Shown here piece by piece: positions 42,313 through 50,631 of a stretch of DNA of 64,000 nt. Position 1 is the stretch's first letter. The number at the start of each line of letters is the position of its first letter. The DNA is from Flavipsychrobacter sp. (GTDB lineage: Bacteria > Bacteroidota > Bacteroidia > Chitinophagales > Chitinophagaceae). The translations under genes were made by a program, and so were the position numbers. The stretch lies in assembly GCA_016786565.1 (NCBI GenBank), contig JAEUVY010000041.1, positions 1 to 64,000 on the forward strand. The letters are read 5' to 3'. The notes under the pieces were generated by a model. It was not told the origin of the DNA, did not search any database, and saw only the letters and a program-made list of their open reading frames with translations.

Positions 42313-43155
42313 TTAATTTCTTTTTGCGGTTTCGATTGTGGGCGTTACATTTTCAATCGAACCTTTATAGAGAATCATATTGTTTTTGACAACAAATACT
42401 GTTGGATAATATGCTATTTGGAAGATTGAGTCAAGTTTATTTCGTCCTATCACCACCGGGAAGGTGAAGTTTCTTTTTCTCACCATGTTAACTGCCATAC
42501 CAGCAGTGTCCCGTTTCCATGGAATATTCATCGCGCATACAAACACCTTCGGATTGCCACTATACTTTTCGTGGAGGTCTTGTAAAAGAGGGAATTTTTC
42601 AAAACACACACCACATCCGGTAGAGAAAAAGTCAAGGACAATAACTGCGTCAGGACTGGACGGATATTCCATTCCGGTTACCGGATCCTGAATGTAGGTT
42701 TGCCAGGATGTAGGCAACGGTTCAACGTGATTCTCTACCGCGTGTCCATATGTGGCATAGTTCTCCCAAAAGAAGTACCCCCAGAAAAAATGAAACACGC
42801 ATAAAGTGATTGACAATGAAATTATTCCGACCCGGACAAAAATGCTTCTATTGATATAGAATAAATATGAAAGGAAGCAGGCCACAAATTCTCCCAGTAT
42901 ATTCATTAGACCCGGAGTAGGGGGGCCTTCAAGTACCCATGCAAATCCATGCAATGCCACCAAAGTAAAAATAAATGAGAGTAGTATTTTCCTTTTATCA
43001 TAATCGTATTTAGAAAAAAGGAGCAGTAGCGCTGTAAAGAATACTACATAACTTATCCAAAAATCATATCGGAGTGAGTTGTATCGGATAAAGGTCGTAG
43101 CAACGACTATCGCGAACGGTATCAGAATGTATATGAAAGGACGAATTTTTTTCAT
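42313..43155 (-). CDS. Membrane-bound TlpA-like thioredoxin-fold protein
   Basis: 280 residues. Four or so membrane helices fill residues 8-130 (IYILIPFAIVVATTFI, FWISYVVFFTALLLL and others). The C-terminal ~130 residues are a periplasmic thioredoxin fold: VIVLDFFSTGCGVCFEKFPLL with Cys181 and Cys184, FVCAMNIPWKRD, and a cis-Pro in YYPTVFVV. CGVC resembles TlpA/ResA-type reductases. ATG 43155 is preferred over 43164. The gene is visibly richer in A and T than its neighbours and could have been acquired. Partners are unknown. Confidence 0.82.
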   Translation of the reverse strand: MKKIRPFIYILIPFAIVVATTFIRYNSLRYDFWISYVVFFTALLLLFSKYDYDKRKILLSFIFTLVALHGFAWVLEGPPTPGLMNILGEFVACFLSYLFYINRSIFVRVGIISLSITLCVFHFFWGYFFWENYATYGHAVENHVEPLPTSWQTYIQDPVTGMEYPSSPDAVIVLDFFSTGCGVCFEKFPLLQDLHEKYSGNPKVFVCAMNIPWKRDTAGMAVNMVRKRNFTFPVVIGRNKLDSIFQIAYYPTVFVVKNNMILYKGSIENVTPTIETAKRN

Positions 43156-43280
43156 GATTTGCAAGAGACAGAATACAAGTTAGCATTTTATCGTACGCAA
43201 ATAGCTGATCGGTGGAGAGACATACAGTTGTTGGAAAGACGATGTAAGGAAACGGCTGTCTTGTTGCCGCAACTTTGCTG

Positions 43281-43288
43281 TACTTTTG
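43281..43288 (+). promoter_or_regulatory. -7 box of the yjjG-like gene
   Basis: TACTTTTG, 33 bases before the ATG, with a TTG 17 bases upstream at 43261-43263. Confidence 0.5.
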
Positions 43289-43321
43289 TTTTGGTTTTCA
43301 ATCCCTCCACACAACTCCCCG

Positions 43322-44020
43322 ATGAACAAACAATACAAGCATCTTTTTTTCGACCTGGACCATACCCTGTGGGATTTTGAAAAGAACTCTGAGGCCACTA
43401 TGCGGGCTCTCTATGCCGAATATGGGCTGGCTGAAAGGGGTATTGAAGATTTTGATGCCATGTTCAAAGCCTACAATGTGCATAATGACAAATTGTGGGC
43501 GCGCTACCGCAGCGGTTACATAAAACGCGACGAGCTTCGCTGGAAGCGTATGTGGCTGATGTTGCTGGACTTTAAGATAGCTGACACCAATCTGGCGCAC
43601 GAGATAAGTACGGCTTACCTGGAGATACTGCCGACACAAACATTGCTGGTGCCACATGCCAAAGAACTGCTGGAGCATTGCAAGGACCGGTACGATATGC
43701 ACCTTATTACCAATGGTTTTGAGACCACGCAACGGCTGAAGCTGCAATACTCAGGCATTGCCCGCTACTTCAATCACCTCATCACATCAGAGCGTAGCAA
43801 CAGCATGAAGCCCCACCGCGATATATTTGAGTTCGCGCTGCAGGCTGCCGGTGCTACTGCCGATGAGAGTATCATGATAGGAGACGCGGTGGATATAGAT
43901 ATAATGGGTGCCATAAATGCCGGTTGGGATTCGGCCTATTACAATCCACTGAAATTGCCACATGCATTTAAGCCCACCTACGAAGTGGCCCATCTCGAAG
44001 AACTGACAAGGGTGTTTTAA
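43322..44020 (+). CDS. YjjG-family HAD nucleotidase
   Basis: 232 residues. HAD motifs: I, FFDLDHTLWDF (nucleophile and acid Asp near 11-13); II, LITNGFETT; III, the Lys of SNSMKPHRDIF; IV, MIGDAVDIDIMGA. The helical cap and the NGFETTQ segment fit YjjG, which removes phosphate from non-canonical pyrimidine nucleotides. The ATG at 43322 is right before NKQYKHLFFDLD; earlier in-frame codons lie by the promoter. Confidence 0.92.
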   Translation: MNKQYKHLFFDLDHTLWDFEKNSEATMRALYAEYGLAERGIEDFDAMFKAYNVHNDKLWARYRSGYIKRDELRWKRMWLMLLDFKIADTNLAHEISTAYLEILPTQTLLVPHAKELLEHCKDRYDMHLITNGFETTQRLKLQYSGIARYFNHLITSERSNSMKPHRDIFEFALQAAGATADESIMIGDAVDIDIMGAINAGWDSAYYNPLKLPHAFKPTYEVAHLEELTRVF

Positions 44021-44063
44021 GAAATATGCTGAAGCTTGGGTAGGATGCCAATGGGTTTCGTTG

Positions 44064-44720
44064 TCAATCTATTTCTGGCGTGACGGTATAAAAGACGGAA
44101 TCGATGAAAAAGAGCGTATTGGAATTGACCAGTACATTCTCATCGTGCATGTCTTCCAGAATCAGACCAAGCTCCGCGTTCCTGTAGTCATTTCTGCGAA
44201 TGTTCTTAAAACCGTTGAAATCCAAAAAGTCCCTGACATCATTAAGGTCAGTTTGTTCGGTCGATATTACAAATGGCTGCAATAATGCGGCAAGAAGAAC
44301 ATCTTCTTCCTTTATGAATCCCAATAGGGAATAGGCGGTGTTCTCAAAAAGTATATTGTGCAGTATAATACTGTTCAGGAATTCAAGCCAGGTTGCGTAG
44401 TAGATGCCGTCATTTAGTTTCAGCACGTGACGATTGTCTGAATGCAGATACACGCGAGCCTCACCGCCTCTTGTAAGGTACAGGTGTTCATCCGGAGCAG
44501 ACGGACACCAAAGTGAATGACGATCGCAGTATTCTTCTATGAAGCGAGCCTGCTCTTCTTTAATGATTGCTTTACTTTCGAAGTCCTTTTTAACCGTTGA
44601 ACTTGTTTTAAAGCTTCGGCATAGTGAATTTCTGATTGCAATGCAATGATCCTCTTCCCCCTCAATGAGAGTTCCTTCAACGATATTTTTAATTCTTTGT
44701 CGGGTATCATCGGGTATCAT
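44064..44720 (-). CDS. Stand-alone polyvalent-protein-type Ser/Thr/Tyr kinase
   Basis: 218 residues. It matches from memory the kinase domain found in phage and plasmid polyvalent proteins: YLTRGGEARVYLHSDNRHVLKLND (Gly loop and Lys101), YATWLEFLNSIILHN, FENTAYSLLGF, LLQPFV, GFKNIRRNDYRN, and LILEDMHDENVL with Asp193/Asn195 then FFIDSVFY with Asp207 as the metal site. All catalytic residues seem present. N-terminal ~60 residues are helical. No phage or plasmid gene is around it. It is AT-richer than its neighbours. Substrate unknown; a transfer- or defence-related origin is plausible. Confidence 0.78.
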   Translation of the reverse strand: MIPDDTRQRIKNIVEGTLIEGEEDHCIAIRNSLCRSFKTSSTVKKDFESKAIIKEEQARFIEEYCDRHSLWCPSAPDEHLYLTRGGEARVYLHSDNRHVLKLNDGIYYATWLEFLNSIILHNILFENTAYSLLGFIKEEDVLLAALLQPFVISTEQTDLNDVRDFLDFNGFKNIRRNDYRNAELGLILEDMHDENVLVNSNTLFFIDSVFYTVTPEID

Positions 44721-44747
44721 TTATTGTAAAATTACGCTATTCTTCGC

Positions 44748-46277
44748 TCATTTTTCTATCAGCACATTGCCGGTCATATCGGCAGGTACAGGCACACCCA
44801 TGTAGGTAAGTATGGTTGGTGCAATGTCGCCCAGCTTGCCGGGTTTCAGTGATCCCGAGTAGTCGTTAGAGATAAGGAACAACGGAACGGGATTGAGCGT
44901 ATGCGCCGTGTTGGGCGATCCGTCTTCGTTCACTATGCAGTCTGCATTGCCGTGGTCGGCCGTCAGGAACACCGCATAACCGTTTGCCAGTGCGGCAGGT
45001 ACTATGCGGCTCACACATTCATCCACCGTTTCTACTGCCTTCACTACCGCGTTCCACACACCGGTATGGCCCACCATGTCGGGGTTGGCAAAGTTGAGGC
45101 AGATGAAGTCGGCACTCTTCTGGTTGATCTCGGGCAGAATGGATTCGGTGAGCTCGCGCGCGCTCATCTCCGGTTTCAGGTCGTAGGTGGCTACATCGCG
45201 CGGCGACTGTGCCATGATGCGCCTTTCGCCATCGAACGGCAACTCGCGGCCGCCCGAGAAGAAGAACGTTACGTGAGGGTATTTTTCTGTTTCGGCAATG
45301 CGTATCTGCGTTTTACCGTTTTTCTCCAGCACCTCGCCCATGGTATTGGTGAGGTCTTTGTTCTCGAATATTACATGCACATTGTTGTAGCTCTTGTCGT
45401 ATTCGGTCATGGTCACATAATGCAGGTTCAGCGGGTGCATATTCTGCTCGTGGAAAGCCTGCTGTGTGAGCGCCACTGTTATTTCGCGGCAGCGGTCGGT
45501 GCGGAAGTTGAAACACACCACCACATCGCCGTCCTTTATCACGGCATTGGGTGTTCCGGTCTTGTCGCACACCACTATTGGTGTTATGAACTCGTCGGTA
45601 ACATTATGGTCGTAACTTTCTTTTATGGCTGCAATAGCGTCGGTGGTATGCTTGCCTATGCCATGCACCAGTGCATCGTAGGCTACTTTCACACGCTCCC
45701 AGCGTTTGTCGCGGTCCATGGCGTAGAAGCGGCCTGTCACCGATGCCAGCAGGCAATTGGTGGCAGTGAGGTGCTGCTGCAGTTGCTCCATGAATGCAAG
45801 CCCGCTTTTCGGGTCGCAGTCGCGCCCGTCGGTAAAGGCGTGCACGGCTACGCGTGGCACACCTGCTTTGCGTGCCAGTGTGCAAAGGTCCTCAATATGG
45901 CTGATGTGGCTGTGTACGCCACCGTCGCTCACCAGACCCATAAAGTGCAGTGTGGCGCCGTTCTGTTTGGCTGCTTCGAACGCGGCCAGCAGAGTTTTGT
46001 TGGTAGCGGTCTCGCCCTCGCGGAACGCGACGTTGATGCGTTGCAACTCCTGATACACTATGCGGCCCGCGCCCAGGTTCAGGTGACCCACTTCCGAATT
46101 GCCCATTTGCCCATCGGGCAGACCCACGGCTTCGCCGCAGGTAATCAATTCGGTATTGGGGTAGCGGCTGTAGAGCGATTTTACAAATGGCACATTGGCG
46201 TTGGCGATAGCATCGGCCGATGGTACCTGACCATGACCCCAGCCATCCATAATGATGAGCATTGCTTTGCGAGACAT
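44748..46277 (-). CDS. gpmI: 2,3-bisphosphoglycerate-independent phosphoglycerate mutase
   Basis: 509 residues. Interconverts 3- and 2-phosphoglycerate using two Mn2+. Seen: MLIIMDGWGHG (metal Asp11), the phosphorylated Ser61 in GQMGNSEVGHLNLGAGR, HAFTDGRDCDP, RFYAMDRDKRWER, FNFRTDRCREI, NFANPDMVGHTG and FLTADHGNAD with the remaining metal ligands. Standard length and start. Confidence 0.97.
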   Translation of the reverse strand: MSRKAMLIIMDGWGHGQVPSADAIANANVPFVKSLYSRYPNTELITCGEAVGLPDGQMGNSEVGHLNLGAGRIVYQELQRINVAFREGETATNKTLLAAFEAAKQNGATLHFMGLVSDGGVHSHISHIEDLCTLARKAGVPRVAVHAFTDGRDCDPKSGLAFMEQLQQHLTATNCLLASVTGRFYAMDRDKRWERVKVAYDALVHGIGKHTTDAIAAIKESYDHNVTDEFITPIVVCDKTGTPNAVIKDGDVVVCFNFRTDRCREITVALTQQAFHEQNMHPLNLHYVTMTEYDKSYNNVHVIFENKDLTNTMGEVLEKNGKTQIRIAETEKYPHVTFFFSGGRELPFDGERRIMAQSPRDVATYDLKPEMSARELTESILPEINQKSADFICLNFANPDMVGHTGVWNAVVKAVETVDECVSRIVPAALANGYAVFLTADHGNADCIVNEDGSPNTAHTLNPVPLFLISNDYSGSLKPGKLGDIAPTILTYMGVPVPADMTGNVLIEK

Positions 46278-46469
46278 GGCGCAAAATTAATCAATTTTGG
46301 CAGAGGGGGTGGCTGACGGGTGTCAGCCGTGGCTACACGAAACGTTAAAACAGAATGGCAGGGGCAATTGTGGTATGGTTTTTGAACTATTCTTTTTGCA
46401 TTTCCGATCAGCGTGTGTGTTTGATGGAAATTAAGGTTACTCCGGAAATGCCCTATATATATTTCCATA

Positions 46470-46495
46470 AATGGGTGTCTTTTCAGACACCCATT
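46470..46495 (+). terminator. Strong hairpin, possible plus-strand terminator
   Basis: 11-bp perfect stem (46470-46480 with 46485-46495) and a four-base loop; CTTTATTT follows on the plus strand. No plus-strand gene ends here. Confidence 0.5.
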
Positions 46496-46528
46496 CTTTA
46501 TTTACACCTGAGAACGGGGCAAAAAGAA

Positions 46529-46552
46529 GAGGATGCCTGTGCGGGCATCCTC
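46529..46552 (-). terminator. Terminator of the PorT-like gene
   Basis: 9-bp perfect stem (46529-46537 with 46544-46552); read on the minus strand it is followed by TTCTTTTTG. Confidence 0.75.
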
Positions 46553-46578
46553 GTTGAATAATGTACTGACATAGTTGC

Positions 46579-47286
46579 TTACAGACCTGACAGGCAGATA
46601 CCTATGGTCATAGGCGTAATGGGCGGGCCTGCTTTGTCTTTGAACACCGGTGTGATGTTGTAAGACCCGAACACCGAGAAGTTGCCCCAGCCTATGCGCG
46701 CTGTAGCGGCAAAGTTCCACGGGCTGATGTAGCGCTTGGTGTTCATCTTGTCTTTGATGTTGGCACCTTCTACCGAGCGCAGCGCCTTGGTGTGCGCGCC
46801 CAGCAATGTACCCACCTGCAGACCTATGGCGGCCTTAAAGCCCTTGTTGCGGTTGTCTATATTGCCGAAATAGCGCAGCTCGAAAGGTGCCTGAAGGTAG
46901 GCGGTATTGAATTTGTATCTTTTGTAGTTGGCGGTGTCGGTGATGAAAGTGGCATCAGCACCTCTTGCGCCTGTATCGGACAGGGCCAGTTGCTGTTTGT
47001 CCATATAAACTGATGTGGTGCCTATGCCCACACCGGCTGCAAAGCTGAAGTGTGTTTTCTTGATGGGGAAGTCGTAACAAAGGTATCCGTTGAAGGTGTA
47101 GGCAAACGGCTTGGGGTCCACAGAATCGGGTCTCACCGTCCAGCTGGTATAGCCAAACTGAAGGAGTACGAAGTCGCGCGAGGGTTTTGAGATGGGTCGC
47201 GGCGCATCGGTGGTAGTTTTTTCCTGCGCCATCAGTTGGGATGCCGAAAGAAAAACAAGCGCTATGATAGCGAGGAAACGTTGCAT
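46579..47286 (-). CDS. Outer-membrane beta-barrel protein, PorT-like family
   Basis: 235 residues. A signal peptide (RFLAIIALVFLSASQLMAQ) precedes alternating beta strands with aromatic girdles: DFVLLQFGYTSW, FAYTFNGYLCYDFP, HFSFAAGVGIGTTSVYM, YLQAPFELRYF, FKAAIGLQVGTLLGAHTK, FAATARIGWGNFSVFGSYNITPVF, ending ITIGICL-like. It fits the small 8-10-strand barrels common in Bacteroidota; cargo unknown. Confidence 0.85.
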   Translation of the reverse strand: MQRFLAIIALVFLSASQLMAQEKTTTDAPRPISKPSRDFVLLQFGYTSWTVRPDSVDPKPFAYTFNGYLCYDFPIKKTHFSFAAGVGIGTTSVYMDKQQLALSDTGARGADATFITDTANYKRYKFNTAYLQAPFELRYFGNIDNRNKGFKAAIGLQVGTLLGAHTKALRSVEGANIKDKMNTKRYISPWNFAATARIGWGNFSVFGSYNITPVFKDKAGPPITPMTIGICLSGL

Positions 47287-47303
47287 AAGCTATTATTAGT
47301 GCG

Positions 47304-47311
47304 CAAATATA
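47304..47311 (-). promoter_or_regulatory. -7 box of the PorT-like gene
   Basis: TATATTTG on the minus strand, 17 bases before the ATG. Confidence 0.5.
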
Positions 47312-47495
47312 ATAGGTGTGCAACGGATTATTTGTTAAAACTGCGCAGGTCATTTTGCGATAGGTACGTTAAAACAGTGCCCGGTACACAGGATATAGCG
47401 ATGCTTTAACAGCGTGCCATCGGTATTCTTCGGTACTTCGGCCTGATTATTGTACCTGCCTGTAAGGGTTACGAAGGAAAAAGGAATTGTGCGCA

Positions 47496-47594
47496 ATGAA
47501 TACCGAAAAAACACTCAATACGGTCGCTATTGTACTGATACTGACCCTGTCAATGGCAAGTATCATCTATCTCGCTTACATCATGCTGCATTAG
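47496..47594 (+). CDS. Possible 32-residue single-helix membrane protein
   Basis: ATG 47496 to TAG 47594 encodes a short polar start (MNTEKTLN) and one membrane helix (TVAIVLILTLSMASIIYLAYIML). A purine-rich GAAGGAAAAAGGA lies upstream. Its stop overlaps the stop of the convergent acyltransferase gene in TTAG, like ribE and apaG. No homologue is recalled, so it may be chance. Confidence 0.4.
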   Translation: MNTEKTLNTVAIVLILTLSMASIIYLAYIMLH

Positions 47595-48331
47595 GCAGGG
47601 TAGGGATATTTGGATAGTTCCTCCCACATAATGTCAAAGATGCGTTGCTTCAGTGCCGGCAGATCGTCCAGCGTTAAGTCTGTAACGGGCACGGGCGGCA
47701 GAATAATGGCCCTGTTAGGTCCCGGCCACCACTTCCACCAGCCGCTATAGTGCCACCGATGAACGGTGTCGGGGAATATGACCGGCAGAATGGGGGTCTG
47801 TGTGTTGATGGCCAGATTGAACGCGCCGTTGTGGAATTCCTTCAGTGGTTTGTCCGTTTCGTTGAAGGTGCCTTCGGGGAAGATGAGGATATCGCCTTCT
47901 TCCTTCAGTATGCGCCACAGGGTGCGCATGCTGCGGGCGCGGCTTTTGGCGTCGCCCCTTTCCACCATTACCGTGATCTGGCGGTAGAGATAACCCAGCA
48001 GGGGCACATCAGAGAATTCCTTCTTGCCCAGCGGCCTGAAATAGTGTGGCAGTGCCGGGAACAGCACCAGAGGATCTAGGTAGGAGATATGGTTGGCCAC
48101 CACCACATATCGCTGGCGGGGTGGCTTGTAGCCCGATACTGTCATGGGCATACCCATAACAAGGAACCACGCCTTCATCCATGCGGTGAGCAACCGGGCT
48201 ATGGCTTTGCGCGTGCGCAGTGTATTGCGCGTGCTGAGCGTGAGGTAAAAAGGCAACACTATGAGGAGGCCGACCAAAAAGGTGAGCAACACCCACAGGG
48301 CGTAAAAAGGTTGGAGTATCTTTTTGAGCAT
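47591..48331 (-). CDS. plsC: 1-acyl-sn-glycerol-3-phosphate acyltransferase (PlsC family)
   Basis: 246 residues. An N-terminal membrane helix (ALWVLLTFLVGLLIVLPFYL) is followed by the acyltransferase motifs NHISYLDPLVL (His and Asp), KKEFSDVPLLGYL, FPEGTFNE (glycerophosphate binding) and ILPVIFPDT. It makes phosphatidic acid in membrane lipid synthesis. It starts 4 bases after the stop of the upstream membrane protein gene. Confidence 0.92.
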   Translation of the reverse strand: MLKKILQPFYALWVLLTFLVGLLIVLPFYLTLSTRNTLRTRKAIARLLTAWMKAWFLVMGMPMTVSGYKPPRQRYVVVANHISYLDPLVLFPALPHYFRPLGKKEFSDVPLLGYLYRQITVMVERGDAKSRARSMRTLWRILKEEGDILIFPEGTFNETDKPLKEFHNGAFNLAINTQTPILPVIFPDTVHRWHYSGWWKWWPGPNRAIILPPVPVTDLTLDDLPALKQRIFDIMWEELSKYPYPA

Positions 48332-48335
48332 GCGC

Positions 48336-48812
48336 CTACTGCACGATTTGCGGGATGTTTGGGCGGCCCACTACCTGCTTGCCCTGCCATGGTATCATGG
48401 CCAGGAATATGCCCAATGCGATGAACGAACACCAGAAAAGCCTTTTGTACTTGCGGTCGGCATCCATATTCTTTTTGGTAACGGCATAACCCACATGCAC
48501 CAGCACTATGGCGATGACCATGGCCAGACTATGCTCCACCGCATAGAAACGCTTGTACACGTCTTTCATCAGACCGCCCGAGCTGAACATGCCGGCTTCT
48601 ATCACTTTATAGTAGTACAACAGCACTCCCAGCAATAATTGCAGATCGCAGAAAATGAGCAGAATCAGCGCCATCTGTTTTTGTCCTTTTTTGAATGGAC
48701 GTTTCCCCATCATGCCTACAAGGCTCTGTATGGCTACGATGAGGGCGAAAACAAGGATAAAATAGCGCAGAACACTATGAAGCAGTACGAAGTGGGAGAG
48801 ATTGGACAACAT
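48336..48812 (-). CDS. Four-helix membrane protein of unknown function
   Basis: 158 residues. Helices near 14-33, 47-67, 90-110 and 125-142; HSVLRY at the first helix and EHSLAMVIAIVLVHVGYA in the third carry paired histidines, as in small cytochrome-b-like proteins of Bacteroidota, so haem binding is possible but unproven. It lies just upstream of plsC and is probably in the same transcript. A palindrome, GCTTTTAAAAGC, sits 7 bases before its start. Confidence 0.7.
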   Translation of the reverse strand: MLSNLSHFVLLHSVLRYFILVFALIVAIQSLVGMMGKRPFKKGQKQMALILLIFCDLQLLLGVLLYYYKVIEAGMFSSGGLMKDVYKRFYAVEHSLAMVIAIVLVHVGYAVTKKNMDADRKYKRLFWCSFIALGIFLAMIPWQGKQVVGRPNIPQIVQ

Positions 48813-48819
48813 AAAAAGT

Positions 48820-48831
48820 GCTTTTAAAAGC
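48820..48831. promoter_or_regulatory. Palindrome next to a start codon
   Basis: GCTTTTAAAAGC, perfect, 8-19 bases upstream of the ATG at 48812. It could be an operator or chance in AT-rich DNA. Confidence 0.25.
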
Positions 48832-48965
48832 TAAAGTTGAGTATTTGTTTCGAACAAAAAGAGGGGGGTAGAATTTATAGCCCTATTTCAAAAATATATT
48901 TTTTTCAACAAAAAAACTGCTCATCTGTAATTCTCTGAGAAAAAACTGTCAGCAATAGCTGTTTC

Positions 48966-49517
48966 TTACCAGCCCATACGCTGCCGCAGTTGTTGTATGT
49001 GGGCGGTATGCTGCCGGCTGTGCCATGCATAAAGGGCGGCAAATTCCCACACAGCAATTGTGCGTTTATGCTCAGGGTGAAATACGGTGCGTTCCCATTG
49101 TTGGGGGGTAAGCGATTCCAGCAACGCTACCATGCGGCGGTGCAGGGCATGCAGCATCGTCACCGATACATTCACCGGCACACTGTCCACATCGGGCAGA
49201 GCGGCCCATGCGTTCTCGTCATAGGGTTTTACCGTGGGGTTCTCTTCTGTCAGCGCCAGTTTGATGCGGATATAGGCGTTCAGGTGGCTGTCGGCAAGGT
49301 GATGCACCACCTGCTGTATGTTCCAGCCGCCCTCGCGGTAAGGAACACGCAGTTGGTCGGCATCAAGGTTCTCTATACATACGTCCATCCAAGATGGCAG
49401 CGCTTTCAGGATCGCGATCCATTCCTGCAGCAGTTCCGGTGTATAGGCCTCGGGGCGCACATAGCGGCCGATAGGGTATTTGATCTCTTCTATATTCGCT
49501 TCCATATTATGATTCAT
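48966..49517 (-). CDS. DinB/YfiT-family putative metal-dependent hydrolase
   Basis: 183 residues. The four-helix DinB fold of the YfiT branch is shown by YPIGRYVRPEAYTPE, GGWNIQQVVHHLADSHLNAY (metal His), KPYDENAWAALPDV and WEFAALYAWHSRQHTAHI (two more metal His). In bacilli, relatives act as bacillithiol transferases; the substrate here is unknown. Its ATG overlaps by one base the stop of the preceding lipoprotein gene (ATGA). Met5 (49505) is an alternative start. Confidence 0.9.
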   Translation of the reverse strand: MNHNMEANIEEIKYPIGRYVRPEAYTPELLQEWIAILKALPSWMDVCIENLDADQLRVPYREGGWNIQQVVHHLADSHLNAYIRIKLALTEENPTVKPYDENAWAALPDVDSVPVNVSVTMLHALHRRMVALLESLTPQQWERTVFHPEHKRTIAVWEFAALYAWHSRQHTAHIQQLRQRMGW

Positions 49518-50542
49518 CAGTTTGATTTGGTGAACTGTTTATAAAAATTCAATTCTGTTTCTGTTGGCCTGTATCCCTTGCCCGAGCGCGCAAAATGGTT
49601 GCGCTGCGAGAAGTATTCGTCCAATATGTCGCCGCCATTGGTGCAAAGTATCACCACATCGGGTTCGGTGTAGCGTGCTTTATCGGTGTATAGCGATACA
49701 TAGTCTTCTATGGTGTAGTTGGGGTGCCCGGCATTGATGAACTCCTTGTCGGGGAATGCACGTTGCAGGTAGGTAGTGATGGTGTGATCGTCATCGAGGT
49801 CGGGCGTCAGTAATTTCTGGTCGCCCAGAAGTAGCACCCTTTGTTTTGACTTGGGAAAAGTGATATTGTACCCCATGCGCAGCCCCTGATCGTTGATGTG
49901 CATGCGCACTTTAGGTTTTCCTTCCTGCTCATCGGCTTCAGGTTTCAGCAGATCCCCAAAAGAGTAGGACCGGTCGGCAGAGGTAAGCGAGGTTGGGTTG
50001 GAGTAGTCGTCATACTTGGAGACGGCACCGGCAAGCATCTTCGCAGCCATTGCGGCGCCTGCCTTAGACCAGTTGCCGTTCACGGGCGCGCGGTTGGGGT
50101 CATTTACCGTGGTCCATTCCGATATGTCCGGGGTGAGGTCTATCCAGTCAATGCTCTGATTGGTGCAGAACTGTGTGATGAACGATATTCCGTACGTATT
50201 GGACGGGGACGCGAATTTGCCCACATCGGGCCCCATTATCACCACAATGAATTTGGCATTGTCGGCTGTCACTGCCGCATGCAAGGCCAGCATTTGTTGC
50301 GAATACCTGCTTTGCAGCTCACCAAACAGGCGGTTGCTGCCCAGGTCCTGCAGCAGCTCTTCGCCGGGTATCTTGGGGTAGTCCTCCATCGCGGTCTTGC
50401 GCCCTATTTTGTTGGCAAGCTCGTTGATGTCAGATGTTTTCGTTTTGTGGTCGTTTCGTTCTCCGCACGACGACAGCAACAAAGCACCACAGAGTGTGCC
50501 TGCAAGCAGTGTCAGCGCGGTATGGCGGGGGAAGCGTTTCAT
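49517..50542 (-). CDS. SGNH-like lipoprotein with apparently swapped halves
   Basis: 341 residues from ATG 50542. Signal peptide with lipobox, Cys26 (LLSSC). Residues ~210-305 look like the N-terminal half of an SGNH/GDSL hydrolase: RMHINDQGLRMGYNITFP, VLLLGDQKL in place of GDS, DDDHTITTYLQRAFP, FINAGHPNYTIEDYVSL and PDVVILCTNGGD. Residues ~95-172 look like the C-terminal half: FIVVIMGPDVGKF, IDWIDLTPDISEW, GNWSKAGAAMAAKML, where the usual His is Asn. So the order seems permuted and Ser and His are lost; it may be a non-catalytic binder. Translation is coupled to the YfiT-like gene. Confidence 0.72.
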   Translation of the reverse strand: MKRFPRHTALTLLAGTLCGALLLSSCGERNDHKTKTSDINELANKIGRKTAMEDYPKIPGEELLQDLGSNRLFGELQSRYSQQMLALHAAVTADNAKFIVVIMGPDVGKFASPSNTYGISFITQFCTNQSIDWIDLTPDISEWTTVNDPNRAPVNGNWSKAGAAMAAKMLAGAVSKYDDYSNPTSLTSADRSYSFGDLLKPEADEQEGKPKVRMHINDQGLRMGYNITFPKSKQRVLLLGDQKLLTPDLDDDHTITTYLQRAFPDKEFINAGHPNYTIEDYVSLYTDKARYTEPDVVILCTNGGDILDEYFSQRNHFARSGKGYRPTETELNFYKQFTKSN

Positions 50543-50583
50543 TATTGTATCAGACAACGTAAAAGTAGGACATACCGATTAAA

Positions 50584-50610
50584 AAAGCCCCGGCAGAATA
50601 CCGGGGCTTT
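50584..50610 (-). terminator. Terminator of the TPR gene
   Basis: 10-bp perfect stem (50584-50593 with 50601-50610), seven-base loop, followed on the minus strand by a T run. Confidence 0.9.
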
Positions 50611-50631
50611 ACTGAATAAATTAATAGTGAC

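Larger units (their letters stand above)
46278..46578. other. Intergenic region with two hairpins
   Basis: No convincing gene. It holds the hairpins at 46470 and 46529 described separately. A T-rich stretch with CTATTCTTTTTGC near 46388 precedes the first hairpin by about 80 bases, so a short plus-strand transcript is possible. Confidence 0.4.

Noticed and set aside
44901..46316. 471-residue open frame opposite gpmI
   Set aside because: Antisense shadow of a complete, conserved enzyme gene.
46355..46561. 68-residue plus-strand frame
   Set aside because: It reads through both intergenic hairpins and has no recognisable features.
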